Shown here: piece after piece, positions 1 through 12,220 of the stretch | Position numbering within the stretch: position 1 is the first letter of the stretch | How the letters are laid out: each line of letters starts with the position of its first letter | Assembly (NCBI GenBank): GCA_037903475.1 | Contig: JBAJFG010000172.1 | Coordinates: 3,960,001-4,024,000 of the forward strand | Length of the DNA stretch: 64,000 nt | Direction of reading: 5' to 3' | Source of the DNA: Ancylostoma caninum | Lineage: Eukaryota; Nematoda; Chromadorea; Rhabditida; Ancylostomatidae | Notes under the pieces: generated by a model | What the model saw: the letters and a program-made list of their open reading frames with translations, nothing else | What the model was told of the DNA's origin: nothing | The model's database searches: none | Translations under genes and position numbers: made by a program

Positions 1-784
1 CTATTGGCTCTGTTTAGAAGAGCAAGGTACTGCTGACGCTTCCACAAGTTTAGTTCCGAGTATTCGGTTTTAAAGCAGTTCATTACTCTCTCGGAACCCC
101 GAAATATTCTTGCTGATTTCAGTGCACCCAATTGTGCACATCACGGAAAATAAGTTTTGGAATTTTTTCTGTCTCTTGGGGCAAGATGGCTCAACGATCC
201 CATTGGTGCTAAAGATGCTCCAGGGTTCCTAGAATATTGTCGTGCACACTTGGATACATGCCGCCTTTCATTTATCGAAAGAGGACTACTCAAAGTGAGC
301 AGTGCCGGTCACTAAGACGAGTGCACGTGCCCCCTTGCTCCACTCACGAACTTTCTCAGTTGATCCGGAGCCTTTTGCTCTAGAAATGTCTCGTTTAGTT
401 CACTTAATCCAAATCAAGCTAAATTAGCCAATTTGCAATGTTCCAAGTTACAATATCGCGCTTCGGTGGTGTCGCGTATATTTCATTGCACTTTTGTAAG
501 ACCTACCTCATCAAATCCAAGGCGGTATGTATCCAAGTGTGCACGACAATATTCTAGGAACCCTGTAGCATCTTTATCACTGATGGAATCGTTGAGGCAT
601 CTTGCCCCCAGAGACAGAAAAAATTCCAAAACTTATTTTCCGTGATGTGCACAATTGGGTGCACTGAAATCAGCAAGAATATTTCGGAGTTCCAAGAGAG
701 CAATGAACTGCATTAGAACCGAATACTCGTAACTAAACTTGTGGAAGCGTCAGCGTACCTTTCCCTTCTAAACAGAGCCGATAG
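1..784. mobile_element. Long-armed foldback element (MITE-like)
   Basis: The first ~270 bases recur as a diverged reverse complement at about 515-784. The ends match: CTATTGGCTCTGTTTAGAAG at 1 and the reverse complement of ...CTTCTAAACAGAGCCGATAG at 784. The arms share many blocks, for example the TGTGCACATCACGGAAAATAAG region. The ~240 bp centre has no recognisable coding capacity, so the open frame at 433-645 is an arm artefact. The element starts at or before the window edge, so the left boundary is uncertain. Confidence 0.85.
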
Positions 785-3700
785 AAGGAACAAGGCTGAC
801 AGATACATTCATAGAGGATCACTGCTGAAGTAACCTCAAGTGGACTTTGCGTATGTCAACCAGTGGTGTACGGATGCATATTTTCTAGCGTATACGGGTT
901 GATTCTGCATCAATTAATCAAAGCGTGGTCAGATACCAACGATAGACGTCATTTCACGAGGCGTTGTCGATGGTGCCAAATCACAGATTTCGACTTCTGC
1001 GAAATAAATTTTTCTTAAAAAACAGAAAAACAGTGGAATGGGCAGGCTCTAACTTTTTCCTGTCTCGCATGAGTATCCACAACTCCCATAAAAATTTGGG
1101 CACTCATGCTCTGCTTTGAACAAAGTTACAGACGAAAAACCAAAAGTTGCAATCTTTTTGCTCGCTACTGTATATGTATAAACCCGATCCGGACCAAATT
1201 TTGCGTGCAGGCCCACTATGGGCCGGCGGAGGTTATAGGCTACTATACACCAGACATTATGAATTGATTTATCGATTACATCGACTTTATCGATTTTTCG
1301 CTATTCTCACCAACGGATGGGTGAAAACATGTCTGCTGGCGCATCTCAATGCGCTGAACACGAATATGGCAACCAATTTGCATGGAATATCGATCTATCG
1401 ACTTCATTGATTTTTCGCTACTCTTGCCCATGAGGCAATGAGGATGTTTTCTGGAGTTTTTCATTACACTTTGACAATCACATTGGACGAAACTATCAAG
1501 TTGTTGATTTTATCGATTATCCTTCTCCTTGATAGCGGGTAAGAACATGTCCACAGGAGTTCTCCAAAGCGCTGAGCGTGGATATTATGAGCGTTTTAGA
1601 AGACAATACAACCAAACTACTTTACATACTTTCTAGCAAGGGTGGGTGAAAAAGGTCTTTCGGGTTGATCACTAGAATTATTATCATCTTAAAATAGTTC
1701 ACTGAGTTTAATAGTTGGGTAGAAATAAATAGCATCACCGGCGTTTAATAGCTGGGAAAAGTAGAACACCCAAGCGGGCCGTGCATACCGTTTAGCAACC
1801 AATAAAAATTATTCTAAAAACATCATAAAAATAAACAATCAAAAACAAACCAATGTAAGATTTTTATTTGCATTTTAAACTATTTTCAAAAAATATGGCG
1901 ATCCATTCTCGGGGAAGCGGGGATGGGGGGGGGGGATCGCACGGCAGACGTACGAGAGGTATGGTAGCTCGCAGAATTCTCTCGAATTTCGCCCTAGAAG
2001 GCATCGCTAAGGAGCTGAGAAAGTTGCATTCGTTTAATACAGGCCCATTTCTGCACGACTGCAGTAAAAAATAACGTAGGAAATGAAGGAAGTTGATGAT
2101 TCCGGCAGGAGAATAGCAGTTTCATGCATGCAAAGCGATGATGGCAATTGTGACTAAGGTCTGGAATTGCCCCTATGCAAACTTTGAGAAGATTCTATGA
2201 AACTCCATATTTCCCACATGCCTACCGTAATCCTGAAAGGTGGGATTATGATAGCAAATGTATATGTATGTGATGTTTCGGTCCTTCTCCTGATATAACC
2301 TCCCTAACCAGCGTTTTAGCAAAAAAAAATCCGAATTTTTTGCGACAACGAATTTGCAATAGTTCCAGGAAAAAATGCATCTCTCGTAGTGAACTCAAAG
2401 ATGTGGTAGTCATGTAGCACATAGGTAGATATTTCTTGGAAATTTTTTCTTACAATCGAAAAAATAAAATTAAACTTGTTGGTTTTTTCAGCAAAATTTT
2501 CAACCATTTCTGTCATCTTTTGCAGAGACTCCAGTTTTTTTTTTCTTACGAAATGTATGTAACACTTGAAAAAAAAAACAATCTACACGTGCAGAATATT
2601 GACGTGTGTCAATCGCGCGTCAGTCCCACGCATGCACATCAGGGATGAGCGGAAGTACTGCTTAAGACCGGAAGTCAGAATTTAGGGGAATTTTGAAATC
2701 TGACACAATTTGGAGAGCTAAAAACATCATGTAGGAGTCGGAGGAAACCCACTGCCGCAACCAGTAGCCGTGAAGCCGCCAGAGAGTGCTGCTCACCTGC
2801 GTGTGTTGTGCGTCAGAGCCGCGTATGGGCTCAGCTTTCGTCACATACATTACCGAATGTGCAAGAATGAGCGCAAGTTGCATAAATTGCTCTGATCCCT
2901 TCCTTACTGCATAATCTCGTCGAACTGTGGGGGAGGGGGGGGGGGGGATACACTATTCTTGACTTGTTGAAGCTCTCCGTTGACGATTTTATTTCCATTT
3001 CGGCTAGCTCCAGGCACTTAGTGCCTTCATCAAACCCTAATTTTCACAGTGAGCTTCAGTAAATCAAGAACAATATATTTAAAATGAGGCTTAGAGACAG
3101 AAGCATATGGAAAATACATTACTTAATAGAATAAGGGTCACGAATATTCAAGATAAAAAGTAGCCCAGAATTATATTATGTAACTACATAGCATGAGAAA
3201 AAAATTGTTCATTTCTAACTATAAGACATAGTGGGAAAAACCAGCAGAAGCGTCGGCGTAGAAAAGATTATGTTTAAACGCGGAGCAAACAGAAAATTAG
3301 ACCCCTGTGAGAAATTGATGGGGTCAAAGATCGAAGATCAGAAGTAAGCTAAACTGATTTTCGCAAAGCAAAAATTTCTAAAATCTTGCTGTATTTAAGC
3401 CTATTAGAAGTAGTATGCAGTATGCTATGCGAAAGAAGTGACTACAGAAGGTGCAACTGCTTCTGGTCATAATGTTGATCCTTATTAGCTTCGAGTATTC
3501 TGAGTTAGAGGGCACTATATTCGAGATTACGAAATGCGAATAAAGCTCAATTAACACTAGACGTGTGCGATGTTGTGAGCGATCGTATAAAGTGCACCCA
3601 GTACAATTAAGGGTAGTTTACAGGGTGTGGCCTATGTTCCGGACAAGAACTTTTCTCTATTTTCGTTGTGGTATTGTGAAGTGTACATCAAACACGTTGC

Positions 3701-4785
3701 GATTGACGTCTGGAACCTTGACGAGCTTCAAAATCTTTGATGATTTTCCCGGGATTTCATGATCATCCTGGAAGCATGTGCGCTGCGAAACCAAAGAAGG
3801 GCGACCGCTCAGCATCGCGGCCCTTCGATGGATCAGTAATGACAAATCAAAAATTCGGCAACATTAAAAAACGTGACCATGCACCAGTCAATCTCAATAG
3901 GTACGGCAAAAATTGGCTGCTGTGCAATTACGTGCGGGATTGTCTGGTATGGGACCAGCGCAACTTATTCTAGATGCGTGCGTACATCACGCTCGCGTCG
4001 TGACGCAGCCAAGACGCAGGTGAGATGCTGACGTCTACAGAATCGGAATTACTAACACTCCTGTGCATGCTCCTATGACTGATTCTATGAAGAATCCTTA
4101 GCAAATGCGTACGTGCGTCTGATTCGTGTACTCGTGTAGTATAAATTCCAGTAAATGGAAATAAGGCGTCAACTTGTTATGCGTAAGTGATAGCAGTAGT
4201 AGTACTACTCGGCTAGTAACATTTAGCAACAGTGCCGCCGTGAAGTATACCATAGGCTTACAGGCACTGGAAGGCAATCATGAGTTCCGGTAACTGAATA
4301 GGAAAGCTCTGTTACATCCCAGGAAGATGGAAACGGAGTTGGGAGGGGAGCGGCGCGTGATTATCGGACACTTACCATCCGCGTGCGTCAGGCCCCGGTA
4401 AAACAAAGTATAGAAAGCTGCTGTTCCAAGTTCTTCCCCACTAGGAACAGGTCATTTTTTGAACTAAGGTGACTAATAAGGTGTTAGAAAGAGTTAAGGC
4501 ATCTTTTCAAAAATTTCTGGCTGTTTATTCCCGAGTTGAAAAAAGCAAAACGGTCTGACACGGGTGGTAAATGTCCGTAGACGAGCGGCGCGTAAGTTTG
4601 GGTTTAGACTCGAACATATTTTTATGTCCAGGGTTATAGTTATTGATAGGTTCCCAGACAGACGCCTTCAACCAATTCTTGGTTCCCCTATCCAACCACA
4701 TTTCCCTACTGCACTATTTCACTTGTTCTGCCAAAAAATCCCACAATCAGAATCAATTTTTTCTGGAACTTCGTCTAGGAGGGTT
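785..4785. other. No supported gene; simple repeats and poly-G tracts
   Basis: I see no exon chain here. A degenerate ~120 bp repeat rich in ATCGAT/TCGATTTTTCGCTA is described separately at 1267-1545. Poly-G tracts lie near 1926-1936 and 2930-2949. The short open frames lack splice-supported continuation. Confidence 0.5.
1267..1545. repeat. Degenerate ~120 bp tandem repeat with ATCGAT boxes
   Basis: Similar blocks start near 1267 (TTATCGATTACATCGACTTT), 1387 (ATATCGATCTATCGACTTCA) and 1508 (TTTTATCGATTATCC). The first two are followed by TTTTTCGCTA-type sequence. The later parts of each block (GAAAACATGTCTGCTGGCGC, GAACATGTCCACAGGAG) are also related. It appears to be an old, decayed tandem duplication. 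Confidence 0.45.
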
Positions 4786-5215
4786 ATTTGACATGTTGAT
4801 CACGAGTATCACATTCATTTGTACAGTAACCCATATTTGGGTAGGGTTAAGGTAGGGGTAGGGTAAGTAAGGTACATCACGGAATCACCTGGATTTGTGT
4901 CTACGGGGGTTACGTATTTGACATGCTGGTTACGAATATCACATTGATTTTGTAAGTTAAAAGCAATTTGAGGTTTTTCTATGAATTGAAATGGCCCAAA
5001 CCCTACCATAACCCTACCCAAACTGATTACGGCACTAAACAAGCATGATATTGGAGATCAGCATATCAAAAACTCCCCCCCCCCCTCCCCTGGAAAAGAA
5101 TTCAGATGATTCTGTGGAATATCGTACCTACCCTAACCCTATCATAACCCTACCCATATGGGTTAAGGCACCGAATGAGCGTGATCTTCATTATTAACAT
5201 GTCAGATAACCCCCC
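4786..5215. repeat. Inverted repeat containing telomere-like TAGGGT / CCCTAA motifs
   Basis: The left arm (about 4786-4890) has TTATTTGACATGTTGATCAC followed by GGGTAGGGTTAAGGTAGGGG. A direct relative starts at about 4915. The right part (about 5000-5215) has ACCCTACCATAACCCTACCC and CCCTACCCTAACCCTATCA, and ends in the reverse complement of the left edge (AACATGTCAGATAACCC). The motif resembles vertebrate or plant telomere repeats rather than the nematode TTAGGC. An interstitial repeat or MITE interior is more likely than a telomere. Confidence 0.6.
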
Positions 5216-6220
5216 TCCCTCCTCAGACGAAGTTTCAAAGAAATTTCTGAATTCGAGATCTTGGGGCAGTACAGTTAGAATAAAGCCCAAACGAATATAT
5301 TTTAATTAAAAAAAGCTAGTTTAAGGCATGAAAACTCATGAAGAAAAAGTGAAGAGCATTAGGGAAAGGGAAAAAGAGAAGTAAGTGGAAGTTGGCTAGC
5401 TTCCACGAGGAATGTAGCAACGGCAGACATAGAGTTAAGCATCTTATATCCGTGGCGGAAATACAGGCATCGCATCAATGAATCATCAGTCCTGATCCCA
5501 TAGGAGTGGAAAATATCCAAACTATGCAGAGCAATAATCGCATAACGCAATTCCGTTCAGGAATAACCCACCGGCAAACAAGTGGAGACGATCGATGACT
5601 GGGATACGACCGAGCTTCGGGGGTCGCATGAAACGTATGAGAGGGCATGTGCCAGCTGTTGATGCAAAGCAAAAAATTGATAGGTAGCATTGATTGATTA
5701 GAGTGGATTGTAGGAGATCAAAATATATGGAATTAGCCCCTTTCTGGATCGGGACGCTAAGTAGATCAGTTGTTTCCCGTTGGGCGGGCGATTTGTGTGG
5801 CTTTATACACCTGTCGAATAGTTAAATAAGAAGAAAAACCAGTTTAAATAGGGATAATCCAGAAATCACCCGTGGTAAACTAAGCTATACAAATTTTAGC
5901 CAATTTTTTACCCAGAAACTCTAGAAAACTGCCTCTCATAGCTTCGAAGGATAACTCTAGGATGCCTTAAGAAGATTTTTCGTCAAACTCAACATTTTTT
6001 CCACTCTTCGAAGGCTGTTTGAATGATAATGTCGATGTCAAGCGCTGAATATGGCCATTGAGGTCCGGAAAAGGGCACGTTCCAAATGAAAAGCAAAGGG
6101 CAATAGATGGGACATTATACATACATTTACATTAGTCACAGCCCCCTCATATGTAGCACTTTGTTACACGATTATTTGACTGTTCATGTGCAAATATTGG
6201 ATTTTAATGAGATTTTTTTT
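5216..6220. other. No supported gene
   Basis: Two overlapping minus-strand open frames (about 5359-5690) have protein-like composition but no recognisable motif or splice-supported continuation. They may be an old repeat-derived fragment. The rest is AT-rich with no clear structure. Confidence 0.4.
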
Positions 6221-6360
6221 GCATATGGAATCGTGTGACTTTGACAAGTTGGCAGCAAAAATGGGAGCATAACGTTTTTATTTGCATAGAATTCATCGTG
6301 TGACTTTGACAAGTTGGCACCAAGGTTGGAGCATAACGTTTCTATTTGCATAAAATTCAA
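6221..6360. repeat. Tandem duplication, ~63 bp period
   Basis: Copies begin with GCATA at about 6221, 6284 and 6348 (the last partial). Each full copy contains CGTGTGACTTTGACAAGTTG and GGAGCATAACGTTT. The two complete copies differ by a few substitutions. Confidence 0.85.
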
Positions 6361-6931
6361 TCTAAGAGTTTTTCTTTAGGTAAATCCGTTGTTATGAATC
6401 TCATTCTTGTAACTCACTCCTCACCTGCGGTCAGTTTGGGGTCGTAAGGTTCATGTTGGCATTTCAGCGGTGGAAGAAGGGGACCTCCGAAGGGAACAGA
6501 AACAACTATGTGACCTAACAATCAATATGCGTGTTTTCCATGTCCACTACCGTTTGTTTAAAGGAAGCACCCACGGAAAATTCATTTATCGCGATTTCAG
6601 CGTAATGAGGTTTTTGACTATGAGGAAGATGGCTAGTGTGTTTAAATTTGTCAGAACTCATAAAAAAGGCCTGTTTTACGATGCCTCCGTTTCGCTATGC
6701 TAGAGCAGGGTGGTCGAGTTAAACGGTCGGAGTCGAGCAAAAAGGTCGATCACGTTGCCATCACTGCCACCTGTTTTCTCGAAATAGCTGGATAATTTAC
6801 TAATTAGGCAGCTTCTGGGGATAGGAACTGGCACAAACAGGAAACAAACAAAATCTTCATCATTCAGACGTTTCTCAGGGGAAAAACTAAGCCTTATGGT
6901 AGAGTTTATAAAACTAAATAAGGCAACAACA

Positions 6932-6975
6932 AATTTATTTATTTATTTATTTATTTATTTATCTATTTATTTATT
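6932..6975. repeat. (TTTA)n microsatellite
   Basis: About eleven TTTA units with one TCTA interruption. Similar tracts occur elsewhere in the window, and the reverse-orientation (AATAAAT)n form often marks LINE 3' tails in such genomes. Confidence 0.85.
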
Positions 6976-7584
6976 ACATAAGTATACTCATATGAACAGA
7001 TATAGAGTCAGACGTGTGCACGGAACATCAGTATTAGAATATTTGGGATACAGTTGGGAAAATTGGAATAAAGAAAAGTGGTGATGGAACTTTGCGAACA
7101 TCTCACGTAGACAAGTAAAAGGATTATGTGAATCAAAATTATGTAGATGGGAGCAATTTGGGGGAATCAGGTCACAATAATGTAGGACAGGTAGAAATTA
7201 GTGAACAAAAGGTTAACGTAAGAGACTCCCACTTGAAAGCAGCGCACAATCAGCTGGCAGTTGCCATTTTGCGTTCTCCAAGGAAGATTTTGGAGATCAC
7301 TGCTGGCATGAAAACTCGTAAAGCTTACTGTTTGCTGATCCTGCTGATCCAGCTATTACCTGTTATTATTCTTGATGATAAGTCTGGTGTTCTTATTACA
7401 AAATTGACCCCATAATCGCTAGGATCACGACTGAAACGAAATCTAAGGAGCGGAAATTTCCATGGGTGCTGCCTTTAACTGGCCCATTTTGCGAAGTCCA
7501 AGGGCACCTCTTTTCCTAGCTACTTCACACTACGCAAATTAGCAGCTGACAAATCATGATCTGTTGGCGCTTATGAACCTACAC

Positions 7585-8114
7585 ATACAACACCGCCCAT
7601 AATTTTTGCGAAAAAAAAGGGTAATGACGGATTAATCGTTGACAAACCGTCGCAGTACTGTAACTCCTTTGAAAATGAAGCTTTTCTAAATCTGAGCACA
7701 TTTTCGGAATCCTCATCGAAATTGGAATAGAACAGTATATAAAATCACTTGAACCTTGACTTAAAACCTTTGTTTTTTCAAAAATTTGAAAATTTTTCAA
7801 AATTTCAGCAATTAGGTCAAAATCTGAAAAAAAACTTTAAAAACCGAAAAAATATGTGAGGAATGAGGCTTCTGAACACGATCATTGGATTTCGCTCAAT
7901 TCTCGGTTTTTACCGTTTTTTCAGATTTTGACCTGATTGCTGAAATTTTGAAAAATTTTCAAATTGTGTTCAATTCCAATTTCGATGAGGAATCCAAAAA
8001 TATGCTCAGATTTAGAAAAGCTTCACTTTGAAAGGAGTTACAGTACTGCGACGGTTTGTTAACGATTAATCCGTCGCCACCCTTTTTTTCGCAAAAATTA
8101 TGGGCGGTATTGTA
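7585..8114. mobile_element. Foldback MITE, ~530 bp
   Basis: The left arm (about 7585-7820) carries CACCGCCCATAATTTTTGCG, GACGGATTAATCGTT, GTCGCAGTACTGTAACTCCT, and the AATTTTTCAAAATTTCAGCA block. These recur as the reverse complement at about 7920-8114, for example CGCAAAAATTATGGGCGGTA. The centre (about 7840-7915) is unique. It has no transposase and looks non-autonomous. Confidence 0.85.
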
Positions 8115-9530
8115 TATTGCATAGTCTTGGATATTGTAACGTGCATTTGCCACATACATCGTACATTAAACATGAACTGCTGTTGAAAACCACAATAGAG
8201 TGAGCCCTTGTAAATAAAACAGTTAATTGATCATCGATTTTGGAACATTTCGCATATACTGTTATGATTTCATGTGTTGCTATAATGTCAACCCGTCGAA
8301 CTGATCATAAATCTGTTAACATCTCAGAATCGAGGTGTATTGATACTCTGCCTTCGAGAAATTGCAGTATTACTGTCTTGACGACTGGTGAAAATACAGA
8401 GAAAACGGATTGAATACATGTGTACCTTAAATATATATTGTTCTCGTATATCGTTCTTGGGATCCCAGGCAGCATGACGGTTGCACTTTGTGTTCCATAT
8501 AATTTCGCTTTGCTATATAAATTATGTGTCACAAAAGGCTGTCAGTACCTTTCACGCACCTTGTATGTGCACCAATTGCCATCGTCGATTGAAGGTTATC
8601 GTTATAAACATTGTTATGAAGAGAGCAAACGGTTTGTAGTAGGTAATTTTCCCAATATTCGTGTTGTAGTCACCTTCCACTACTACACATCATTATTTGG
8701 GGTCCACTCCCATCCGAAACTTCTAACTTTCATGCAGTCTTTCTTGCCCATCTCATTTTTCAGGACTTGGAGATTGTAGTGCCAATTCATCCGTAGTACA
8801 TACATATGTATGAATGTGTTATTTTAGGCCAATAACGAAGCGACCATGGATGAATACGAATCAATTCAACAACGTGTCTGCATGACAAATCCCAGATTTT
8901 TGGCTGGACTAGTTGTTTTTGTAAAGCACTTTTCTGTGAATGCTTATAGTGAGACTGAAGTGATAATTCCCCTGGAAAGATCATTCTGTATTTATAAAAT
9001 TCACAAATGAAAACGAAATCTCTGCAAGAAACTGAACAAAATAAAATCATCATAACACTCTTCAAAGCACATTTAATGAATTCGAGTTTCGATTTCATCT
9101 CTTTCCAATTCCACTTTCCATTGCAAATGCCACACCTTTCCCGTTCACATCGAACATCACAAATGAGGGCGACCTGCAACGTGAAGGTAAATGATATGAG
9201 TGAATATTCCGCCGAAATTTTGGAAAATTTTCTTTGGGTGCTGTTGGCACTCTCAGCAATGTCCAGAAGAAATTAAACGCAATGCAACTTACCTGCGTAT
9301 TATTGTCCAACTATACCCATAAGGGTCATCGAAAATTCCAACTGACCAGAATCCACCAAAATAGCGTTCCATTACCTAAGATGCTTTATTTGAATTGAAA
9401 AAAAAAACTCAGGATCTGTAGGTAATAGTTTAGTTGTGGGATCATGCGTAATATATTCAAACTATAGACTTATTGGAAATCTAATTCTCGAATTTCGAAT
9501 AAATCGATGGGTATCTAACGCATTATTCGG
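8115..9530. other. No supported gene
   Basis: A 119-codon plus-strand open frame (8420-8779) and overlapping frames around 8787-9310 on both strands are not recognisable. They lack clear splice-supported partners, so I do not call them genes. Confidence 0.35.
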
Positions 9531-9537
9531 TCCTAAC

Positions 9538-9795
9538 AATGTCGCTGGCCCATCCGCGGCCTCGAGAAAGACGCAATGCGACCGCGCTGCGCGCGCCGGG
9601 ATCGGTGTCGTCTGCTGCCGGGAAGCTATTTCTAGTTGCTTTCTTGCCGACTTGGTCAAAAATCCTAAAAATCGGGTAGGAAGGCTGCTAGATATAGCAT
9701 AACAGCCGCAGGAAAAATCGTTCGCGCACACGCGGTGCGGTTGCGCGGCGTACTTCTCGAGGCCGCAGATGGGCCACTGCCATTGACGTCCACTG
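9538..9795. mobile_element. GC-rich foldback element, family copy 1
   Basis: An inverted repeat: TGGCCCATCCGCGGCCTCGAG near 9547 pairs with CTCGAGGCCGCAGATGGGCCA near 9756. Arms of about 100-120 bp flank an AT-rich centre. The arm sequence recurs at 12076-12220 and 47520-47685. The open frames on both strands are generated by the repeat. Confidence 0.85.
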
Positions 9796-10148
9796 TACAT
9801 GCGATCTGTGTTAAATTGTCAGGTGCGCCGAAAAAGCGCGGTGGGACCCAAAAGAGAATGTTGACGGGATCCAGCACGCTTCTTACGCCATAACGTGCGC
9901 ATCATTCAACAATTCGTCTGAGGCAAGTTGAACGTAGCTTCTTATGGAAAATGAAGATGTTTAATGGAGTGAATTTTTTCGATAATTTTCCTAGGATCAT
10001 GTGACGTGTGTTTCTTTTTGTATTGTAAACCAATCCCATGGGTCCCTTATATCCTTCAGATTTGCAGCGACCTTTCGTGTGGTTTATTTTAAAAAATTAG
10101 TCATATTTGGTTTAAAAGATCATAAGAATTGGTGCATAGTTGCCTCAC

Positions 10149-11132
10149 CTCCCCCATCTTCTCTGTCTCGTCACCTTGTGCTCCCAACTCTCCAGAGTAA
10201 TAGTCATTGATAGCTGTTTCAGCAGCCAGGATCATTTCATCTGTAGCTCCGAATGTCAAGGTAATTTCTATAATGTTCTTTGGGTATCGGTGTATCCTGA
10301 AATATATGGAGCGACTCAGAAGGACATCTCTAATCAAATAATTGAGATATTAATTGAGTATCATTTTTTGCCGCTTTTTCGGTGTTCATTGACAGCCATT
10401 CGGGATAACCCCAGGATTAAATAATCGTTATTTACCATGTATCGATGCCTCATAACGTAAGCACTTCTCTCAGGAACGATCATAAAAATCCGTTTATTTT
10501 CGTTCGTTTCTCTTTTTACGCCGAAGCCCAAAAGTGTTCAAAGCTACATGTAAGAGAGGAATCCCCATTTTCCCCTTACTAAGCATACTGGAAACAGACG
10601 AACAATACCAGCCAATACATCGGCGTTAAACTCACGTTCGTGTTCCTTCCACACTTGTGATTGGTTTGTACTTGCGAATGTATTTCTCGAGTTTTGGGAT
10701 AGCATCTGATGGAATTACCAGCACGAAAAGGAGTAGACACAGTATCAACATCTAAAATAGTACATGGTCGACTCTATCCTAATGATAACCACTCGTCGCT
10801 GCTCAATGACCAAAAATTCTCGAATTTTCGGATCTCCAGCACACCGCTGGATATCTTTTCTCAAAGCTGGCAAAGATTTAAGAGAGCAATGGAGAAGCTG
10901 CGAAGGAAAACGAAGAATTGCAGGCATTTTTATTTGGTGACGATGTTGTTATTCTTGATTTATTGACAATGACATTGACAATGAAAATGACATGCAAAGA
11001 CCAATGGGGTACAACTAAATAAGGAAATGTGGAAAACCTGTTTCGAGCTCGTTCCAGAGGTGTACTCTTTGACATATATTTGGACATTGGGAAATTCTGC
11101 ATATTACTCAGAATCTCTCGCAACCCTGAACT
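10149..11132 (-). CDS. Possible minus-strand exons, product not recognised
   Basis: Three open stretches look exon-like. 11132-11038 has an AG acceptor, a CAG|GTTTTC donor, and includes REILSNMQNFPMSKY. The stretch from about 10901 to 10745 follows TTCCTTCGCAG and includes LPALRKDIQRCAGDPK. 10240-10149 has a CTACAG acceptor, a GAG|GTGAGG donor, and includes ILAAETAINDYYSGELG. The composition is coding-like, but the phases of the first two do not join, so an exon is missing, the gene is decayed, or these are chance frames. No domain was identified. Confidence 0.25.
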
Positions 11133-12075
11133 CTTAGAAATTTTTAGGGCGAGCAGATTTGTACGGAATAGATTAAAACACGATTTGGAGCGGTAAAACA
11201 GCAGTGGAAAACGTGGGTCGAACATGAATGCTGCTGACCGATGAATTAAACAAGAAGAAAACAGGATATTCCCAAGAGTTTCCAATGTTTGTTGTAATCG
11301 CGACGACCTCGTTCTGCCAAACGACGTGGTGTTTTTTCGTTGGGATCATGCCCGTATGACATCTTTATTATCGCGAAAAACTCATGCGCAGAGACACCAC
11401 GGGACTTCCTGTGTGTTCGATTTCCCTATGAGACCTTAACCAGAGAAGGGATAGCGCTTAAATACACAGCAAGAAAACTACTAGTGGTATGGCTGGCGAG
11501 GGTTTGCCTCGATTACTTCGAGAATACCAGTTGTGTTGACCATAAGAAGCGCAAATCCTTATGCGCGCTTTAATGCCGCGTCGAGTTGAGGGAGAAATCA
11601 ACGATCGCAACGACTTACACTGAAAAACTGCACCGCTCGACAGAATGACTTCTGACTACTAGTGGAGTAGCGGGAGGAATGGATCTATGGGAAAAGCTCA
11701 TCCTCACCTTATATGAGACCGAATGGAGCACACAGAAGTAGTTTATTTGTTTATTTATTTATTCAATGCACTTTAGGTGCTCTAATTATAGAGTAGAAGT
11801 ATTGAAATATACAGAACAGTACACGCACAGGTTTGCAGAACAAAACAATAGACTAACGAGTAATTAACAGTACCTGCAACTCATGGGGTGACCACAACAG
11901 TACCTAGTTGTTCGCAAAATCAGGATAGCTGAGGACACTGAAATTTTTCTCTGTGGGGGAAAGGCATAGTTATGCTTACTTTTGCTATGTCAAACTTTTC
12001 AACTAATAGTTCTTCAGCTTCGATTCTTCATTGTAACAATCAATATAACAGTAGTATGTAAAGAAATATGTAGTG
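11133..12075. other. No supported gene; possible reverse LINE tail
   Basis: TTTATTTGTTTATTTATTTATTC at about 11741-11764, followed by AATGCACTTTAGGTGCTC, is the reverse complement of a (GAATAAATAAATA)-ended element, which suggests a 3' tail of a minus-strand retroelement fragment. I see nothing else structured. Confidence 0.35.
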
Positions 12076-12220
12076 CAGTGGACAGCAATGGCAGTGGTCC
12101 ATCCGTGGCCTCGAGAAGGACGCAGCGCAACCGCGCCGCGTGCACCGAAATCGGTGTCGTATGCTACCGGAATGCTATTCCAAGGCTCTTTTTCCCAATC
12201 TGGTCGAAAATCAGCCTGTC
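12076..12220. mobile_element. GC-rich foldback family, copy 2 (single arm)
   Basis: GTGGACAGCAATGGCAGTGG...TCCGTGGCCTCGAGAAGGACGC and the following CGGTGTCGTATGCTACCGGAATGCTATTCC match the arms at 9538-9795 and 47520-47685. Only one arm is visible. Confidence 0.75.

Noticed and set aside
4830..5165. Chromosome end or true telomere
   Set aside because: Motif is not the nematode TTAGGC, copies are few, degenerate and in both orientations, with normal sequence on both sides.
5359..5690. Minus-strand frames with protein-like composition
   Set aside because: They may be a remnant of a repetitive hookworm-type element, but I cannot name a motif or boundaries.
8420..8779. 119-codon plus-strand frame
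   Set aside because: Unrecognised, no splice-supported neighbours, ordinary for AT-rich sequence of this length.
9436..9877. Overlapping 70-112-codon frames on both strands
   Set aside because: Produced by a GC-rich foldback element lacking stop codons in its arms.
10745..10901. Resemblance of LPALRKDIQRC...EQRR to a MutS (MSH4-type) core helix
   Set aside because: Similarity is short and weak, the flanking exon does not join in phase, and no MutS ATPase P-loop is present in the window.
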